Positions 1-9,655 of a DNA stretch of 64,000 bases are shown here, one piece after another. A model generated the notes under the pieces. It was not told the DNA's origin. It worked only from the letters and a program-made list of their open reading frames with translations, and did not search any database. Position 1 is the stretch's first letter. Each line of letters begins with the position of its first letter. Location: positions 1-64,000 of the forward strand of contig JAODBD010000005.1 of assembly GCA_025463785.1 (NCBI GenBank). The letters are read 5' to 3'. The position numbers were made by a program, and so were the translations under genes. This DNA is from Glaciihabitans sp. Its GTDB lineage: Bacteria > Actinomycetota > Actinomycetes > Actinomycetales > Microbacteriaceae.

Positions 1-16
1 AGCATTAACGTGAGTC

Positions 17-77
17 ACGAAGACCTCCGGGAATCGAAATGAGTGTGGTAACCCACTTCGATATCGGAGGTCTTCGT
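17..77. repeat. Inverted repeat at left edge, possible terminator
   Basis: ACGAAGACCTCCG at 17-29 is the exact reverse complement of 65-77. A second short pairing (ATCGAA at 33-38 with TTCGAT at 57-62) lies inside. The structure could be a terminator for a gene left of the window, or one end of a mobile element. No transposase is visible on this side, so the role is undecided. Confidence 0.5.
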
Positions 78-141
78 CTTTCAGCTCACGCCACGCTGAA
101 CACAACGTCCATGGGAACTACAGCTAGCACGCGCTCGCCAT

Positions 142-1363
142 CTAACCCGCACCGGCCGCTCGCCTCTGCCGAATTCCGGCGATAACCGGACTCCTGCTCA
201 GCATCTCTCCGAGTGTTCGCTCAGAATCGATGGCCGCCGGCGGCCTCACCCAGAACGCCCCGTCGCGCCGAAGTATCTCCCACAGGGCGTTGTGCATCAG
301 CATGTGGTGATATCTGCAAAGGAGTATGCCGTTCTCGAGATCGGTTTTGCCTTGATCTCGTGCCCAGAAATCTACGTGATGCGCCTCACACCAGGAGGGC
401 GGTTTCTCGCAGCCGGGGAACCGGCATCCGCCGTCGCGAACTGCGAGAGCCGCGCGCTGGCGCGCTGTGAAGAGTCTCTGCTCACGCCCGAAATTCACGA
501 CGTCGCCATGTTGGTCGACGACGACAGCAACTGTGCCGCCCTCGCAGAGATACTCCTCCAGATATGGAAAAACTGCGCAAACCCGTCGGCCAGAACCTGC
601 TCGTTCGTGCGAGCATCCCGGAGCGCGGCCCCGGCGTCAAGCAAGTTCTCGTCGACCTCGGCAAATCGAGGACCGCCCGTCTGGGCTGCAAGCAACAGGC
701 GAAGTGCCGTATCGATCTCGAGCCCACCATCTTCATCCGGCAGCAACCATGAGCCGCCGCTCATTCCATCCCGCCGGAATCGACGCACGTAGCGCAACGA
801 AGCACGCTCTTTCTCACCACGTTCGACGGCGGCGCGGTCTAGCTCGGCGCGAGACTGACGCGCGAGACGGAGCAGCAACTCTGGCGTCACAGCCGAGGCC
901 TGCGCGATGAGCCGCTCGGCCTCGGCTCGCAGTTGCGTCTCAGTCACAGCGTCGTCGGCGACGCCGAGCCCGCGGCGAATGGCATCAGCTGCCGCAAGCG
1001 AAACAGCCCCAGCCGTCGCCGCGGCTGTCAGTGGAGACTTGTCGTCGTCGACCATGAGGGACCCAAGGGCGGCGAGTTTCGATGCGTCGCCAAGCGACTG
1101 CCCCGTCAATGACTGGATGAAGATGGCCGGCGTCGCCGCGCCGTTGCGGCGAGCCAGCCCTGAATAGCCGGCCTCATGAGACGAACGCCCCGCAATCTCG
1201 GCAGCCAACCACAGCTTGTACGACTGCAACTCGCGCTCGTGATCTCTCACCAGCTGCATGCCTGCGATGAGACTCGCATCGTTTAGCGCACCGATCTCAG
1301 CGCGCGACCGCCCAGCGCGACGACCGCAGAGGCCGTGTCTAGTAGCGCCGAGTTTTTGGACAT
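142..1363 (-). pseudogene. DUF222-HNH endonuclease family protein, frame-disrupted
   Basis: This would be a member of the abundant actinobacterial DUF222/13E12 family, with an N-terminal DUF222 domain and a C-terminal HNH nuclease domain. The HNH part is intact: NFGREQRLF, then a CRFPGC zinc/HNH start and an EAHHVDFWA active-site stretch, in the frame ending at 142. The DUF222 part reads in a different frame and stops at 495. The residues GTVAVVVDQHGDVV that should join the two halves lie in the HNH frame at about 500-540, so a frameshift (with likely loss of some linker) is seen near 530-560. A natural-looking N-terminus starting at ATG 1363 (MSKNSALLDTASAVVALGG) is again in another frame from the rest of DUF222, suggesting a second break near 1290-1305. 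These proteins are often mobile or decaying, so a pseudogene is likely. A sequencing error is the alternative. Confidence 0.75.
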
Positions 1364-1516
1364 ACCTAAACTCTGTCAACACTGGAACACACGTCCGAAC
1401 GGGAATGCGAAGCTGTGGAGAACTTTTGAGTGCACCCGAGTGAAGCCGAGTGGAGAACGAGCACACGAAGCGGTGGCGCGCACCCAGGAGCTTCGACACG
1501 CAAGCCCTCGGTACCG

Positions 1517-2554
1517 CTACGACCGCCGCGTCGCGTCCTGTACTTCGCCGACGAGCTCTTCGATGATGTCCTCGAAGAACAGCACCCCCCGGGTCGCCGC
1601 CTCTTCGTCGAATACCCGCGCAACGTGCACGCCAGTGCGTCTCATTGTCGCGAGCGCGTCTTCGAGATCGACCGTTCGATAGATTGAAATCAGCTGGCGG
1701 ATGCGCTTCGGAGGCACCGGTTCCAGGTATTCGTCTTCGTCCAGATCAATGACGTCTTTCAGGTGCAGGTAGCCGGTCGGGTCGCCATCCTCGTTGACGA
1801 GCACATACCGCGAGAAGCCTCGTTGCGCGACCGCGTGCTCGACGTCCGCCGGTGTGGCGTCCTCTGGCAGGGTGACCAGATTTGCCATGCCGACCGCCAC
1901 ATCCTCGGCCCGTTTCGTGGAGAACTCGAACGCAGCGCTCACTGTGCCGGAGGAGTCGTTCAGCACGCCCTCGCGGGTCGACTGCGCAACGATGTTCGCC
2001 ACCTCATCGACGGTAAACACGCTCGTCGCCTCGCTCTTCGGCTGGATGCGGAATAACCGCACAATCCCATTGGATGTCGCATTGAGCGTCACGATGATCG
2101 GCCGAAAGATAGTGGCGAAGAACACGAGCGGCGGCGCCAGCAGCAACACCGCGCGCTCAGGCACTGAGAACGACAGGTTCTTCGGCACCATCTCGCCGAC
2201 AATCACGTGCAGGAAGGAGACGATCAGCAGCGCGACAATGAAGGAGATCGTGCCGACGACGGCTTCAGCCCAGCCGAGCAGGTTGAGCGGCTTCGAAATC
2301 AGATCGTGGATGGCCGGCTCGGATACATTCAGGATGAGCAGCGAACAGACGGTTATCCCCAGTTGCGTCGTCGCGAGCATGAGCGTGGCGTGCTCCATGG
2401 CCCAGAGCGCCGTTTTCGCGGCGCGGGAACCCCGATCCGCCCGCGGCTCGATCTGCGATCGCCTGGCCGAAATGATCGAGAATTCCGCGCCGACGAAAAA
2501 GGCATTGATAAGCAGCAGGATGGCAAGCCACCCGATGCCCCACCAGTCACTCAC
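1517..2554 (-). CDS. CNNM/DUF21 and CBS domain membrane protein (TlyC/CorB-like)
   Basis: Hemolysin-family (CNNM/CorB) membrane protein of 345 residues. These proteins have been linked to Mg2+/Co2+ efflux, and the old name hemolysin is misleading. The N-terminal about 195 residues form the DUF21/CNNM transmembrane domain, with at least three hydrophobic segments and the family motif GEMVPKNLSFS. Residues of about 205-335 are a tandem CBS pair. The C-terminal CorC/HlyC domain present in the neighbouring paralogue is missing, so the protein ends just after the second CBS motif. It overlaps the upstream paralogue by 4 nt (ATGA), which implies translational coupling and probably a heteromer. Function is inferred from family membership only. 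Confidence 0.85.
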   Translation of the reverse strand: MSDWWGIGWLAILLLINAFFVGAEFSIISARRSQIEPRADRGSRAAKTALWAMEHATLMLATTQLGITVCSLLILNVSEPAIHDLISKPLNLLGWAEAVVGTISFIVALLIVSFLHVIVGEMVPKNLSFSVPERAVLLLAPPLVFFATIFRPIIVTLNATSNGIVRLFRIQPKSEATSVFTVDEVANIVAQSTREGVLNDSSGTVSAAFEFSTKRAEDVAVGMANLVTLPEDATPADVEHAVAQRGFSRYVLVNEDGDPTGYLHLKDVIDLDEDEYLEPVPPKRIRQLISIYRTVDLEDALATMRRTGVHVARVFDEEAATRGVLFFEDIIEELVGEVQDATRRS

Positions 2555-3879
2555 TGCGCATCACCGCCATTCGAGTCGGCGATATCCGAGGAACGCGGCG
2601 TGTACCGAACCCGGTCGATGCGACGGCCGTCGAGTCGCTCGATACGGAACTGGCCACCATTGACGGTCACCACATCCCCCACGACGGGCAGTCTGCCGAG
2701 TTCGCTCATGAGCCACCCGGCCACTGTTTCCCATGGCCCGTCTTCGGGCACGTTCACATCCGTGCGCTCCAATAATTCGTCTGGTCGCAGAATGCCAGGG
2801 AACGTGAACCAGTCACGGCTGCGCACGACATCCGGCTTCGAGCGGTCGTGCTCGTCGGAGACCTCGCCCACGAGCTCTTCGACCAGGTCTTCGAGGGTTG
2901 CAACACCCGCCGTGCCGCCGTATTCGTCGACGACAACCGCCATCTGGTAGCCGCGACCGCGAAGCTCGCCAAGCAGAACGTCGAGGCGCATGGTTTCCGG
3001 AACCCGCAGGGCCTCCCCCTGCAGCGCCGACACCGGCACGTCCGCCCGCTTCTCACGTGGCACTGCCACGGCCTGCTTGACGTGCACGAGGCCGACGACA
3101 TCATCGATGCTCTCGTCGATGACAGGGAAGCGCGAAAACCCGGTGCTCATCGACAGCAGCACCACGTCGTGCGCGGTTTGGGTGCGCTCGACGCTGGCGA
3201 CCCGTGGGCGAGGGGTCATGACATCCTGTGCCGTCAGATCTGAGAAGGCGAGCGTGCGCGCGAGCAGTGTCGCCGTGTCGCGGTCGAGGCTGCCCTCGCG
3301 CGCCGAACGCCGAACGAGTGACGTCAGTTCTTCGGCAGTGCGGGCGAAACTGAGCTCCTCTTTGGGCTCAATACCCACCAGCCTCAGGATGCCATTGGCG
3401 GTTGCGTTGAGAAGCAGGACAATCGGCCGAAATACGACCGTGAATCCGACCTGAAAGGGAATGACGATCTTGCCGGTCTCGCGAGGCAGGGCCAGCGCGA
3501 TATTCTTCGGCACCAGCTCGCCAAGAATCATGGAGATCAGCGTGGCAATCGCGACCGCGACGATGGCGGCAACGGCGCTGACGGCATCCTTCGACATGTT
3601 CAGGCCGGTGAGAGCAGGGGCCAGAAATTGCGCGAATGCCGGCTCGAGCGTGTAGCCGGTGAGAAGCGTGGTGAGGGTAATCCCGAGCTGCGCGCTGGAA
3701 AGGTGCGTGGACGTGATCTTGAGCGCGCGAATCGTGACGCCGAGATTGTGTTCGCCCCGGCTCTGCCGCAACTCGAGGTCTGAGCGGTCAAGGTTGACGA
3801 GCGCGAATTCGCTGGCGACGAAAAAGCCGGTGCCGATGGTCAGCAGGATGCCGACCCCGAGCATGATCCACTCATACAT
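2551..3879 (-). CDS. CNNM/CBS/CorC-domain membrane protein
   Basis: Full-length member of the CNNM-CBS-CorC family (442 residues). The order is DUF21 transmembrane domain (about 1-200, containing GELVPKNIAL), CBS pair (about 210-330, with motif VVVDEYGGTAGVATLEDL at the second CBS) and CorC_HlyC C-terminal domain (about 345-430). It is the first gene of a two-gene unit with the shorter paralogue, sharing an ATGA overlap. Two adjacent paralogues, one long and one short, are typical of Actinobacteria. The family acts at the cytoplasmic membrane and is associated with divalent-cation transport. The specific ion cannot be told from the sequence. Confidence 0.87.
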   Translation of the reverse strand: MYEWIMLGVGILLTIGTGFFVASEFALVNLDRSDLELRQSRGEHNLGVTIRALKITSTHLSSAQLGITLTTLLTGYTLEPAFAQFLAPALTGLNMSKDAVSAVAAIVAVAIATLISMILGELVPKNIALALPRETGKIVIPFQVGFTVVFRPIVLLLNATANGILRLVGIEPKEELSFARTAEELTSLVRRSAREGSLDRDTATLLARTLAFSDLTAQDVMTPRPRVASVERTQTAHDVVLLSMSTGFSRFPVIDESIDDVVGLVHVKQAVAVPREKRADVPVSALQGEALRVPETMRLDVLLGELRGRGYQMAVVVDEYGGTAGVATLEDLVEELVGEVSDEHDRSKPDVVRSRDWFTFPGILRPDELLERTDVNVPEDGPWETVAGWLMSELGRLPVVGDVVTVNGGQFRIERLDGRRIDRVRYTPRSSDIADSNGGDAQ

Positions 3880-3957
3880 CAGGGTGGCCAGTGGTGCGAC
3901 TAGGTGGAGGGTCGTCCATTATCTGACCAAGCATATTTGTAGTTGGCCGGATGGCGT

Positions 3958-5397
3958 CTACCAGCTGACCGGCAGCGCCTTGCCCTCTTCGTACCCGGCG
4001 GCGCTCTGGATGCCGACCAGCGCGCGCTCGTGGAACTCATTCACCGTCGTCGCGCCCGCGTAGGTGAACGAGCTGCGCACCCCGGAGGTAATCATGTCGA
4101 GCAGGTCTTCGAGCGATGGCCGCAGCGGATCGAGGTAGATCCTGGAGCTTGAGATGCCCTCCGCGAAGAGCGTCTTGCGCGCCAGCTCATACGGGTCGAG
4201 GTTGTCGAAACGCTCGCGAACGGCCTTGGTCGATGCCATGCCCCAGCTCTCCTTGTACAGTCGGCCGTCTGCATCCGTATTGAGCGTTCCCGGAGCCTCG
4301 ATCGTGCCCGCAAACCAGGAACCGACCATGACGGATGCCGCCCCAGCGGCGAGCGCGAGCGCCACGTCGCGTGGGTACCGCACTCCACCATCCGCCCAGA
4401 CGTGCGCGCCAAGTACCCGCGCGACCTCTGCCGTCTCGAGCACCGCAGAGAACTGCGGCCGCCCCACCGCCGTCATCATGCGGGTCGTACACATTGCCCC
4501 GGGGCCAACTCCGACCTTGACTATGTCGGCACCCGCCTCGACCAGATCGCGAACCGCGGCAGAGGTCACAACGTTTCCCGCAACGATCGGCAGCCCGAGC
4601 TTGAGGGCGGCTACCGCTCGAATCGCGCCGAGCATGCCCTCCTGGTGCCCGTGCGCGGTGTCGATGACCAGCACGTCGACGCCTGCCGCGGCGAGCGAGC
4701 GCGCCTTGCCCGCGACATCCCCGTTGATTCCGATGGCTGCGGCAACCCGGAGGCGGCCGGATGCGTCGACCGCCGGCTGATACAGCGTCGACCGCAGTGC
4801 GCTGCGCCTGCTGAGAGTGCCGACGACCACGCCGTTCTCGACGACGGGTGCGAACTCGAGGTTGGCGGCGACCATGAGGTCGAATGCTGCCCGCGGGCTG
4901 TCGATGTCTGCGGCGTCGAGTGACGCGATGGGGCCGTGCAGGAGGTCGCCGAGCCGGGCATCCGGAAGCGCGGTCGCAAGCCGTGCTGCCTGAATTGTGC
5001 CGAGATAGGCGCCATCGTCATCGTGAAGGACGATTCCGTGGCCATCCACGGCGGGAATTCGCTGCAACGCTGCGGCAACGCTGTCGTCCGGCGACAGGGA
5101 CAGCGGGGTGTCCCAGGCGACCGGCTGCTCCTTCACCCAGCGAATCGCGGCATCGAGATCGTCGGCGTGCAGATCCTGCGGCAGCACGCCGAGGCCGCCC
5201 CGTCGAGCGAGAGTCGCCGCAAGCCGAGGGCCCGTCACCGAGTTCATGTTCGCAGCAACCAGCGGGATGGTCGCGCCCGTTCCGTCCCCCGGCGCAAGAG
5301 AGACATCGAGCCGGCTGGTGACCGCTGAGCGGTTCGGCACAAGGAACACATCGGAATATGTCAGGTCGTGCACCGGCGATGTCTCGTAAAACTCCAT
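3958..5397 (-). CDS. guaB1: GuaB1-type IMP dehydrogenase-related protein
   Basis: IMPDH/GMPR-superfamily barrel of 479 residues with an inserted CBS pair. ATG 5397 is chosen because MEFYETSPVHDLTYSDVFL is the typical family N-terminus. The catalytic-loop cysteine sits in GPGAMCTTR (about Cys303), followed by the flap segment. Actinobacteria carry this GuaB1 clade beside true IMPDH (GuaB2). A mycobacterial GuaB1 has been shown to be a GMP reductase, so the likely reaction is NADPH-dependent GMP to IMP in purine salvage. That assignment is by homology. It is monocistronic and divergent from odhA with about 127 nt between the starts. Confidence 0.88.
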   Translation of the reverse strand: MEFYETSPVHDLTYSDVFLVPNRSAVTSRLDVSLAPGDGTGATIPLVAANMNSVTGPRLAATLARRGGLGVLPQDLHADDLDAAIRWVKEQPVAWDTPLSLSPDDSVAAALQRIPAVDGHGIVLHDDDGAYLGTIQAARLATALPDARLGDLLHGPIASLDAADIDSPRAAFDLMVAANLEFAPVVENGVVVGTLSRRSALRSTLYQPAVDASGRLRVAAAIGINGDVAGKARSLAAAGVDVLVIDTAHGHQEGMLGAIRAVAALKLGLPIVAGNVVTSAAVRDLVEAGADIVKVGVGPGAMCTTRMMTAVGRPQFSAVLETAEVARVLGAHVWADGGVRYPRDVALALAAGAASVMVGSWFAGTIEAPGTLNTDADGRLYKESWGMASTKAVRERFDNLDPYELARKTLFAEGISSSRIYLDPLRPSLEDLLDMITSGVRSSFTYAGATTVNEFHERALVGIQSAAGYEEGKALPVSW

Positions 5398-5524
5398 GAA
5401 ATTAACGCTAGTCCCTCGTACTGGCGACAACGCGTCGTGGTCGAAGCGATTAGTCTTAAGGGCGGTGTGGCCGCAGCTGGCCCACCACCAGCGCAATCAA
5501 GTGGATGAGAGTGGGCGGTCGGCT

Positions 5525-8500
5525 GTGTCAAGCCAAGTGACCGGAGTCGAGGATGGTGCCTCGGGCGAATTCGGAGCCAATGAATGGCTCGTAGACGAAA
5601 TGTACGAGAGGTACATCGTCGATAAGAATTCGGTAGACCCGACATGGTGGCCGATCCTCGACAGTTACAAGCCCACTGTTGATCCGACGCCGACAACTTC
5701 AATCCCGGTTGTGACCCCGAGCGTCGACGCCGACGCGCCCCCCGAACTCGTCGAAGACGCGGAGCCCACCAACCAATCTCCATCGTCACGGTTCGCACCG
5801 CCGCCCACGACCGCGCCCGTGCAGATCGAGCCGCCGGCGTCCGAGACTGCACCTGCAGCACCGGCAGCGCTCTCGACTCCCACACTCCAGACCGGGTCGC
5901 AGCCCATCGCGCGAACCACGTCGGTGCAGGCCAGGCCGCAGCCGATCCCGGCTGAGGCTCCCGCGACATCCGCAATCCCCACCCAGGCCAATGGCCAGGA
6001 GCCTGTAGCGGAGGCGGAGAACACTGTCTCGACGCTCAAGGGCGTCGCCAAGAGCCTCGCCGCAAATATGGATGCCAGCCTGACGGTTCCTACCGCGACC
6101 AGCGTTCGCACGATCCCGGCCAAGCTGATGATCGACAACCGCATTGTCATCAACAACCACCTCGGGCGTGCGCGCGGTGGCAAGGTTTCCTTCACGCACC
6201 TGATCGCCTGGGCGATCGTCGAGACGCTCAAGACGTTCCCGAGCCAAAACGTGTTCTACGAGGAGATCGACGGCAAGCCATCGGTCGTCACTCCCGCACA
6301 CATCAATCTCGGCATCGCCATCGACCTGCCGAAACCGGATGGTACGCGCAGCCTGGTCGTACCGGGCATCAAGCGCACAGACACGATGGGCTTCGCGGAG
6401 TTCCTCACGGCCTACGAGGATGTCGTCTCTCGCGCCCGTGACAACAAGCTCACGATGGCCGACTACCAGGGCAACACGATCTCGCTGACCAATCCGGGTG
6501 GCATCGGCACCGAGCATTCGGTGCCTCGCCTCATGAAGGGCGCGGGCAGCATCATCGGCGCTGGCGCCCTCGAATATCCGGCCGAGTTCCAGGGCGCGAG
6601 CCCGGTTACGCTCGCCGAGTTCGGCATTGGCAAGACCATCACGCTCACCAGTACCTACGACCACCGCGTTATCCAGGGCGCCGGCTCAGGCGAGTTCCTG
6701 AAGAAGGTGCACGAGCTGCTCATCGGCCAACGCAACTTCTACGAAGATATTTTTGCAGCGCTCCGCATCCCGTACGACCCGATTCACTGGGCATCCGACA
6801 TCAGCGTCGACCTCGCCGACGCCGTGGGCAAGACCGCTCGCGTGCAGGAACTCATCAACTCGTTCCGGGTTCGCGGCCACCTGATGGCCGACATCGACCC
6901 TCTTGAGTACCGCCAGCGGTCGCATCCCGACCTCGACATCGCGAGCCACGGCCTCACCTTCTGGGACCTCGACCGCGAGTTCGTCACGGGCGGCTTCGGC
7001 GGTAAGAAGGCCGCGCTGCTGCGCGAGATCCTCGGCACACTGCGCGACGCGTACTGCCGCACGACGGGCATCGAGTACATGCACATCCAGGACCCGGTTC
7101 AGCGCCGCTGGATCCAGGAAAGAATTGAGAAGCCGTACACAAAGCCCGGCCACGACGAGCAGATGCGCATCCTCGGCAAGCTCAACGAAGCAGAGGCCTT
7201 CGAGACCTTCCTGCAGACGAAGTATGTGGGCCAGAAGCGCTTCAGCCTCGAGGGTGGCGAGTCGACCATCGCTGTCCTCGACAGCCTGATTCAGGATGCC
7301 GCCCACGCCGACCTCGAAGAGGCCGTCATCGGAATGGCCCACCGCGGTCGCCTGAGCGTTCTCACCAACATCGCTGGCAAGACCTACGGACAGATCTTCC
7401 GCGAGTTCGAGGGCACGCAAGACCCGCGTACGGTGCAGGGCTCAGGAGACGTCAAGTATCACCTCGGTACCGAGGGCACCTTCACGAGCGCCGACGGCAA
7501 GCAGATCCCGGTCTACATCGCCGCGAACCCATCGCACCTTGAGGCCGTCGATGGCGTCATGGAGGGCATCGTCCGCGCCAAGCAGGACCGCTATCCCATC
7601 GGCTCGTTCTCCGTACTCCCGATCATGGTTCATGGGGATGCCGCAATGGCCGGGCAGGGCATCGTCGCCGAGATTCTCCAGATGTCGCAACTTCGCGCCT
7701 ACCGCACCGGTGGAACCGTGCACGTCAACATCAACAACCAGGTTGGCTTCACGACGCCTCCCGGTGAGGGCCGCACGTCGGTTTACTCTACCGATGTCGC
7801 CAAGTCGATCCAGACGCCAATCTTCCACGTCAACGGCGATGACCCCGAGGCCGTCACCCGCGTCGCGCACCTCGCCTTCGCCTACCGGCAGGAGTTCCAC
7901 CGCGATGTCGTCGTCGACATCGTCTGCTACCGTCGCCGCGGGCACAACGAGGGCGACGACCCCTCGATGACGCAGCCGCTCATGTACAACCTGATCGAGG
8001 CCAAGCGCTCCGTTCGAACGCTGTACGCAGAGGCGCTCGTCGGTCGCGGTGACATCACGGCCGAAGAGTACGACGCAGCCCACCAGGACTTCCAGGACCG
8101 CCTCGAACGCGCCTTCGCCGAGACCCACGCCGCGCAGACCGGCACGATTCCGGTCATCACGGGCGACGGCGGTGCCGTTGCAGACCTCGAGCGTCCGGAT
8201 TCGCAGAAGGATGACTCCGTTGGCGAGCCCACCTCGACGGCAGTGGATTCATCCGTGGTCCAGCTCATCGGTGACGCGCACGCGAATCCGCCCGCCGGGT
8301 TTACCGTGCACCCGAAGTTGCAGGCACTGCTGAAGAAGCGCTTCGACATGAGCCGAAACGGGCAGATCGACTGGAGCTTCGGCGAACTTCTCGCTCTGGG
8401 TTCGCTCCTCGTCGAGGGAACACCCGTGCGGATGGCCGGCCAGGACACCAGGCGAGGCACGTTCGTGCAGCGTCACGCTGTACTCCACGACCGAGTTAAC

Positions 8501-9388
8501 GGCCAGGAATGGCTGCCTCTGGCCAACCTCAGTGACTCACAGGCGCGGTTCTGGATCTACGACTCGCTGCTGAGCGAGTACGCGGCGATGGGATTCGAGT
8601 ATGGCTACTCGGTGGAACGCGCCGACGCACTCGTGCTCTGGGAGGCCCAGTTCGGTGACTTCGCGAACGGTGCTCAGATCATCCTCGACCAGTTCATTTC
8701 TTCTGCCGAGCAGAAGTGGGGCCAGCGTTCCGGTGTGGTGCTGTTGCTGCCGCACGGCTACGAGGGACAGGGGCCAGACCACTCGTCGGCTCGCATCGAG
8801 CGCTACCTCCAGCTCTGCGCCGAGAACAACATGACCGTTGCTCGTCCGTCGACCCCGGCGTCATACTTCCACCTGCTGCGTCGCCAGGCATATGCGCGCC
8901 CGCGCCGCCCGCTGATCGTCTTCACGCCGAAGGCCATGCTGCGACTGCGCGGCGCGACCAGCGACGTCGCGGACTTCACGTCGGGCCGATTCGAGCCTGT
9001 GCTCGATGACGCTCGCGTCGCAGACAAGTCGGCGATCAGGCGCGTGGTGCTTACCGCGGGCAAGATCTACTACGACCTGTTGGCCGAGGTTGAAAAGCGG
9101 GACCAGAAGGATGTAGCCCTCGTGCGTTTGGAGCAGTACTACCCGCTCCCGGCATCCGAGCTGAGCGCCGTCCTGGACGGCTACCCGAATGCTGACCTCA
9201 TCTGGACTCAGGACGAGCCCGAGAACCAGGGCGCATGGCCCTACCTCTCGTTCGAGCTGGGTGGCCGCGGCGGCCGGGCAATCTCGGTCTCGTCGCGTCC
9301 GGCATCTGCCTCGCCTGCCACGGGTTCGTCGAAGCGCAGCGCGCAGGAGCAGGCCGACCTCATCGAGCGGGCACTCAACATCCAGTAG
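5525..9388 (+). CDS. kgd: Multifunctional 2-oxoglutarate decarboxylase/dehydrogenase E1 with E2 domain
   Basis: The actinobacterial OdhA/KGD fusion (1287 residues from GTG 5525; family members are about 1220-1280). The N-terminal tail NEWLVDEMYERYIVDKNSVD is the E1 assembly motif. A Pro/Ala/Thr-rich linker (about residues 50-165) precedes the dihydrolipoyl succinyltransferase catalytic domain, with its DHRVIQGAGSGEF active-site motif near residue 377. The rest is the thiamine-diphosphate E1o domain, including GDAAMAGQGIVAE near residue 705. There is no lipoyl domain, as expected: lipoate comes from the pyruvate dehydrogenase E2. It performs the 2-oxoglutarate to succinyl-CoA step of the TCA cycle. 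An alternative GTG eight codons upstream is possible. The hairpin at 9394-9432 ends the unit. Confidence 0.95.
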   Translation: MSSQVTGVEDGASGEFGANEWLVDEMYERYIVDKNSVDPTWWPILDSYKPTVDPTPTTSIPVVTPSVDADAPPELVEDAEPTNQSPSSRFAPPPTTAPVQIEPPASETAPAAPAALSTPTLQTGSQPIARTTSVQARPQPIPAEAPATSAIPTQANGQEPVAEAENTVSTLKGVAKSLAANMDASLTVPTATSVRTIPAKLMIDNRIVINNHLGRARGGKVSFTHLIAWAIVETLKTFPSQNVFYEEIDGKPSVVTPAHINLGIAIDLPKPDGTRSLVVPGIKRTDTMGFAEFLTAYEDVVSRARDNKLTMADYQGNTISLTNPGGIGTEHSVPRLMKGAGSIIGAGALEYPAEFQGASPVTLAEFGIGKTITLTSTYDHRVIQGAGSGEFLKKVHELLIGQRNFYEDIFAALRIPYDPIHWASDISVDLADAVGKTARVQELINSFRVRGHLMADIDPLEYRQRSHPDLDIASHGLTFWDLDREFVTGGFGGKKAALLREILGTLRDAYCRTTGIEYMHIQDPVQRRWIQERIEKPYTKPGHDEQMRILGKLNEAEAFETFLQTKYVGQKRFSLEGGESTIAVLDSLIQDAAHADLEEAVIGMAHRGRLSVLTNIAGKTYGQIFREFEGTQDPRTVQGSGDVKYHLGTEGTFTSADGKQIPVYIAANPSHLEAVDGVMEGIVRAKQDRYPIGSFSVLPIMVHGDAAMAGQGIVAEILQMSQLRAYRTGGTVHVNINNQVGFTTPPGEGRTSVYSTDVAKSIQTPIFHVNGDDPEAVTRVAHLAFAYRQEFHRDVVVDIVCYRRRGHNEGDDPSMTQPLMYNLIEAKRSVRTLYAEALVGRGDITAEEYDAAHQDFQDRLERAFAETHAAQTGTIPVITGDGGAVADLERPDSQKDDSVGEPTSTAVDSSVVQLIGDAHANPPAGFTVHPKLQALLKKRFDMSRNGQIDWSFGELLALGSLLVEGTPVRMAGQDTRRGTFVQRHAVLHDRVNGQEWLPLANLSDSQARFWIYDSLLSEYAAMGFEYGYSVERADALVLWEAQFGDFANGAQIILDQFISSAEQKWGQRSGVVLLLPHGYEGQGPDHSSARIERYLQLCAENNMTVARPSTPASYFHLLRRQAYARPRRPLIVFTPKAMLRLRGATSDVADFTSGRFEPVLDDARVADKSAIRRVVLTAGKIYYDLLAEVEKRDQKDVALVRLEQYYPLPASELSAVLDGYPNADLIWTQDEPENQGAWPYLSFELGGRGGRAISVSSRPASASPATGSSKRSAQEQADLIERALNIQ

Positions 9389-9393
9389 CGGCC

Positions 9394-9432
9394 CAATGTG
9401 GGCACCTCGCGAGGATGTGCCCACATTTGGGG
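9394..9432 (+). terminator. Hairpin terminator after kgd
   Basis: Starts five bases after the kgd stop. The stem ATGTGGGCAC (9398-9407) pairs exactly with GTGCCCACAT (9419-9428) and is extended outward by A-T and two C-G pairs with one mismatch. It has an 11-nt loop and no U-tract, as is common in high-GC actinobacteria. Confidence 0.6.
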
Positions 9433-9655
9433 ACTGGAGCAGCTGCGCCAGGACCTGACAGAGTGGAATCTCCGGGGGGACGTCCAGCGCAGCTGCGCTT
9501 GAGGGAGAGTCGCAATTTTCCTGTACTCCCGTCGGTAATTCGTTCCACCGCCACGTGCTGGGTACGCGCGGCTTTCGTCATTGTTGCCGTCCCGGACGGG
9601 CGCTGATTGGTGCGCCGTGTCACGGGCGACGCGACTCGATCGCGAAGGACCAGCT

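Noticed and set aside
5786-6664. Long minus-strand open frame inside kgd
   Set aside because: Arg/Glu/Asp-biased shadow of the GC-rich kgd gene; no ribosome-binding site or domain.
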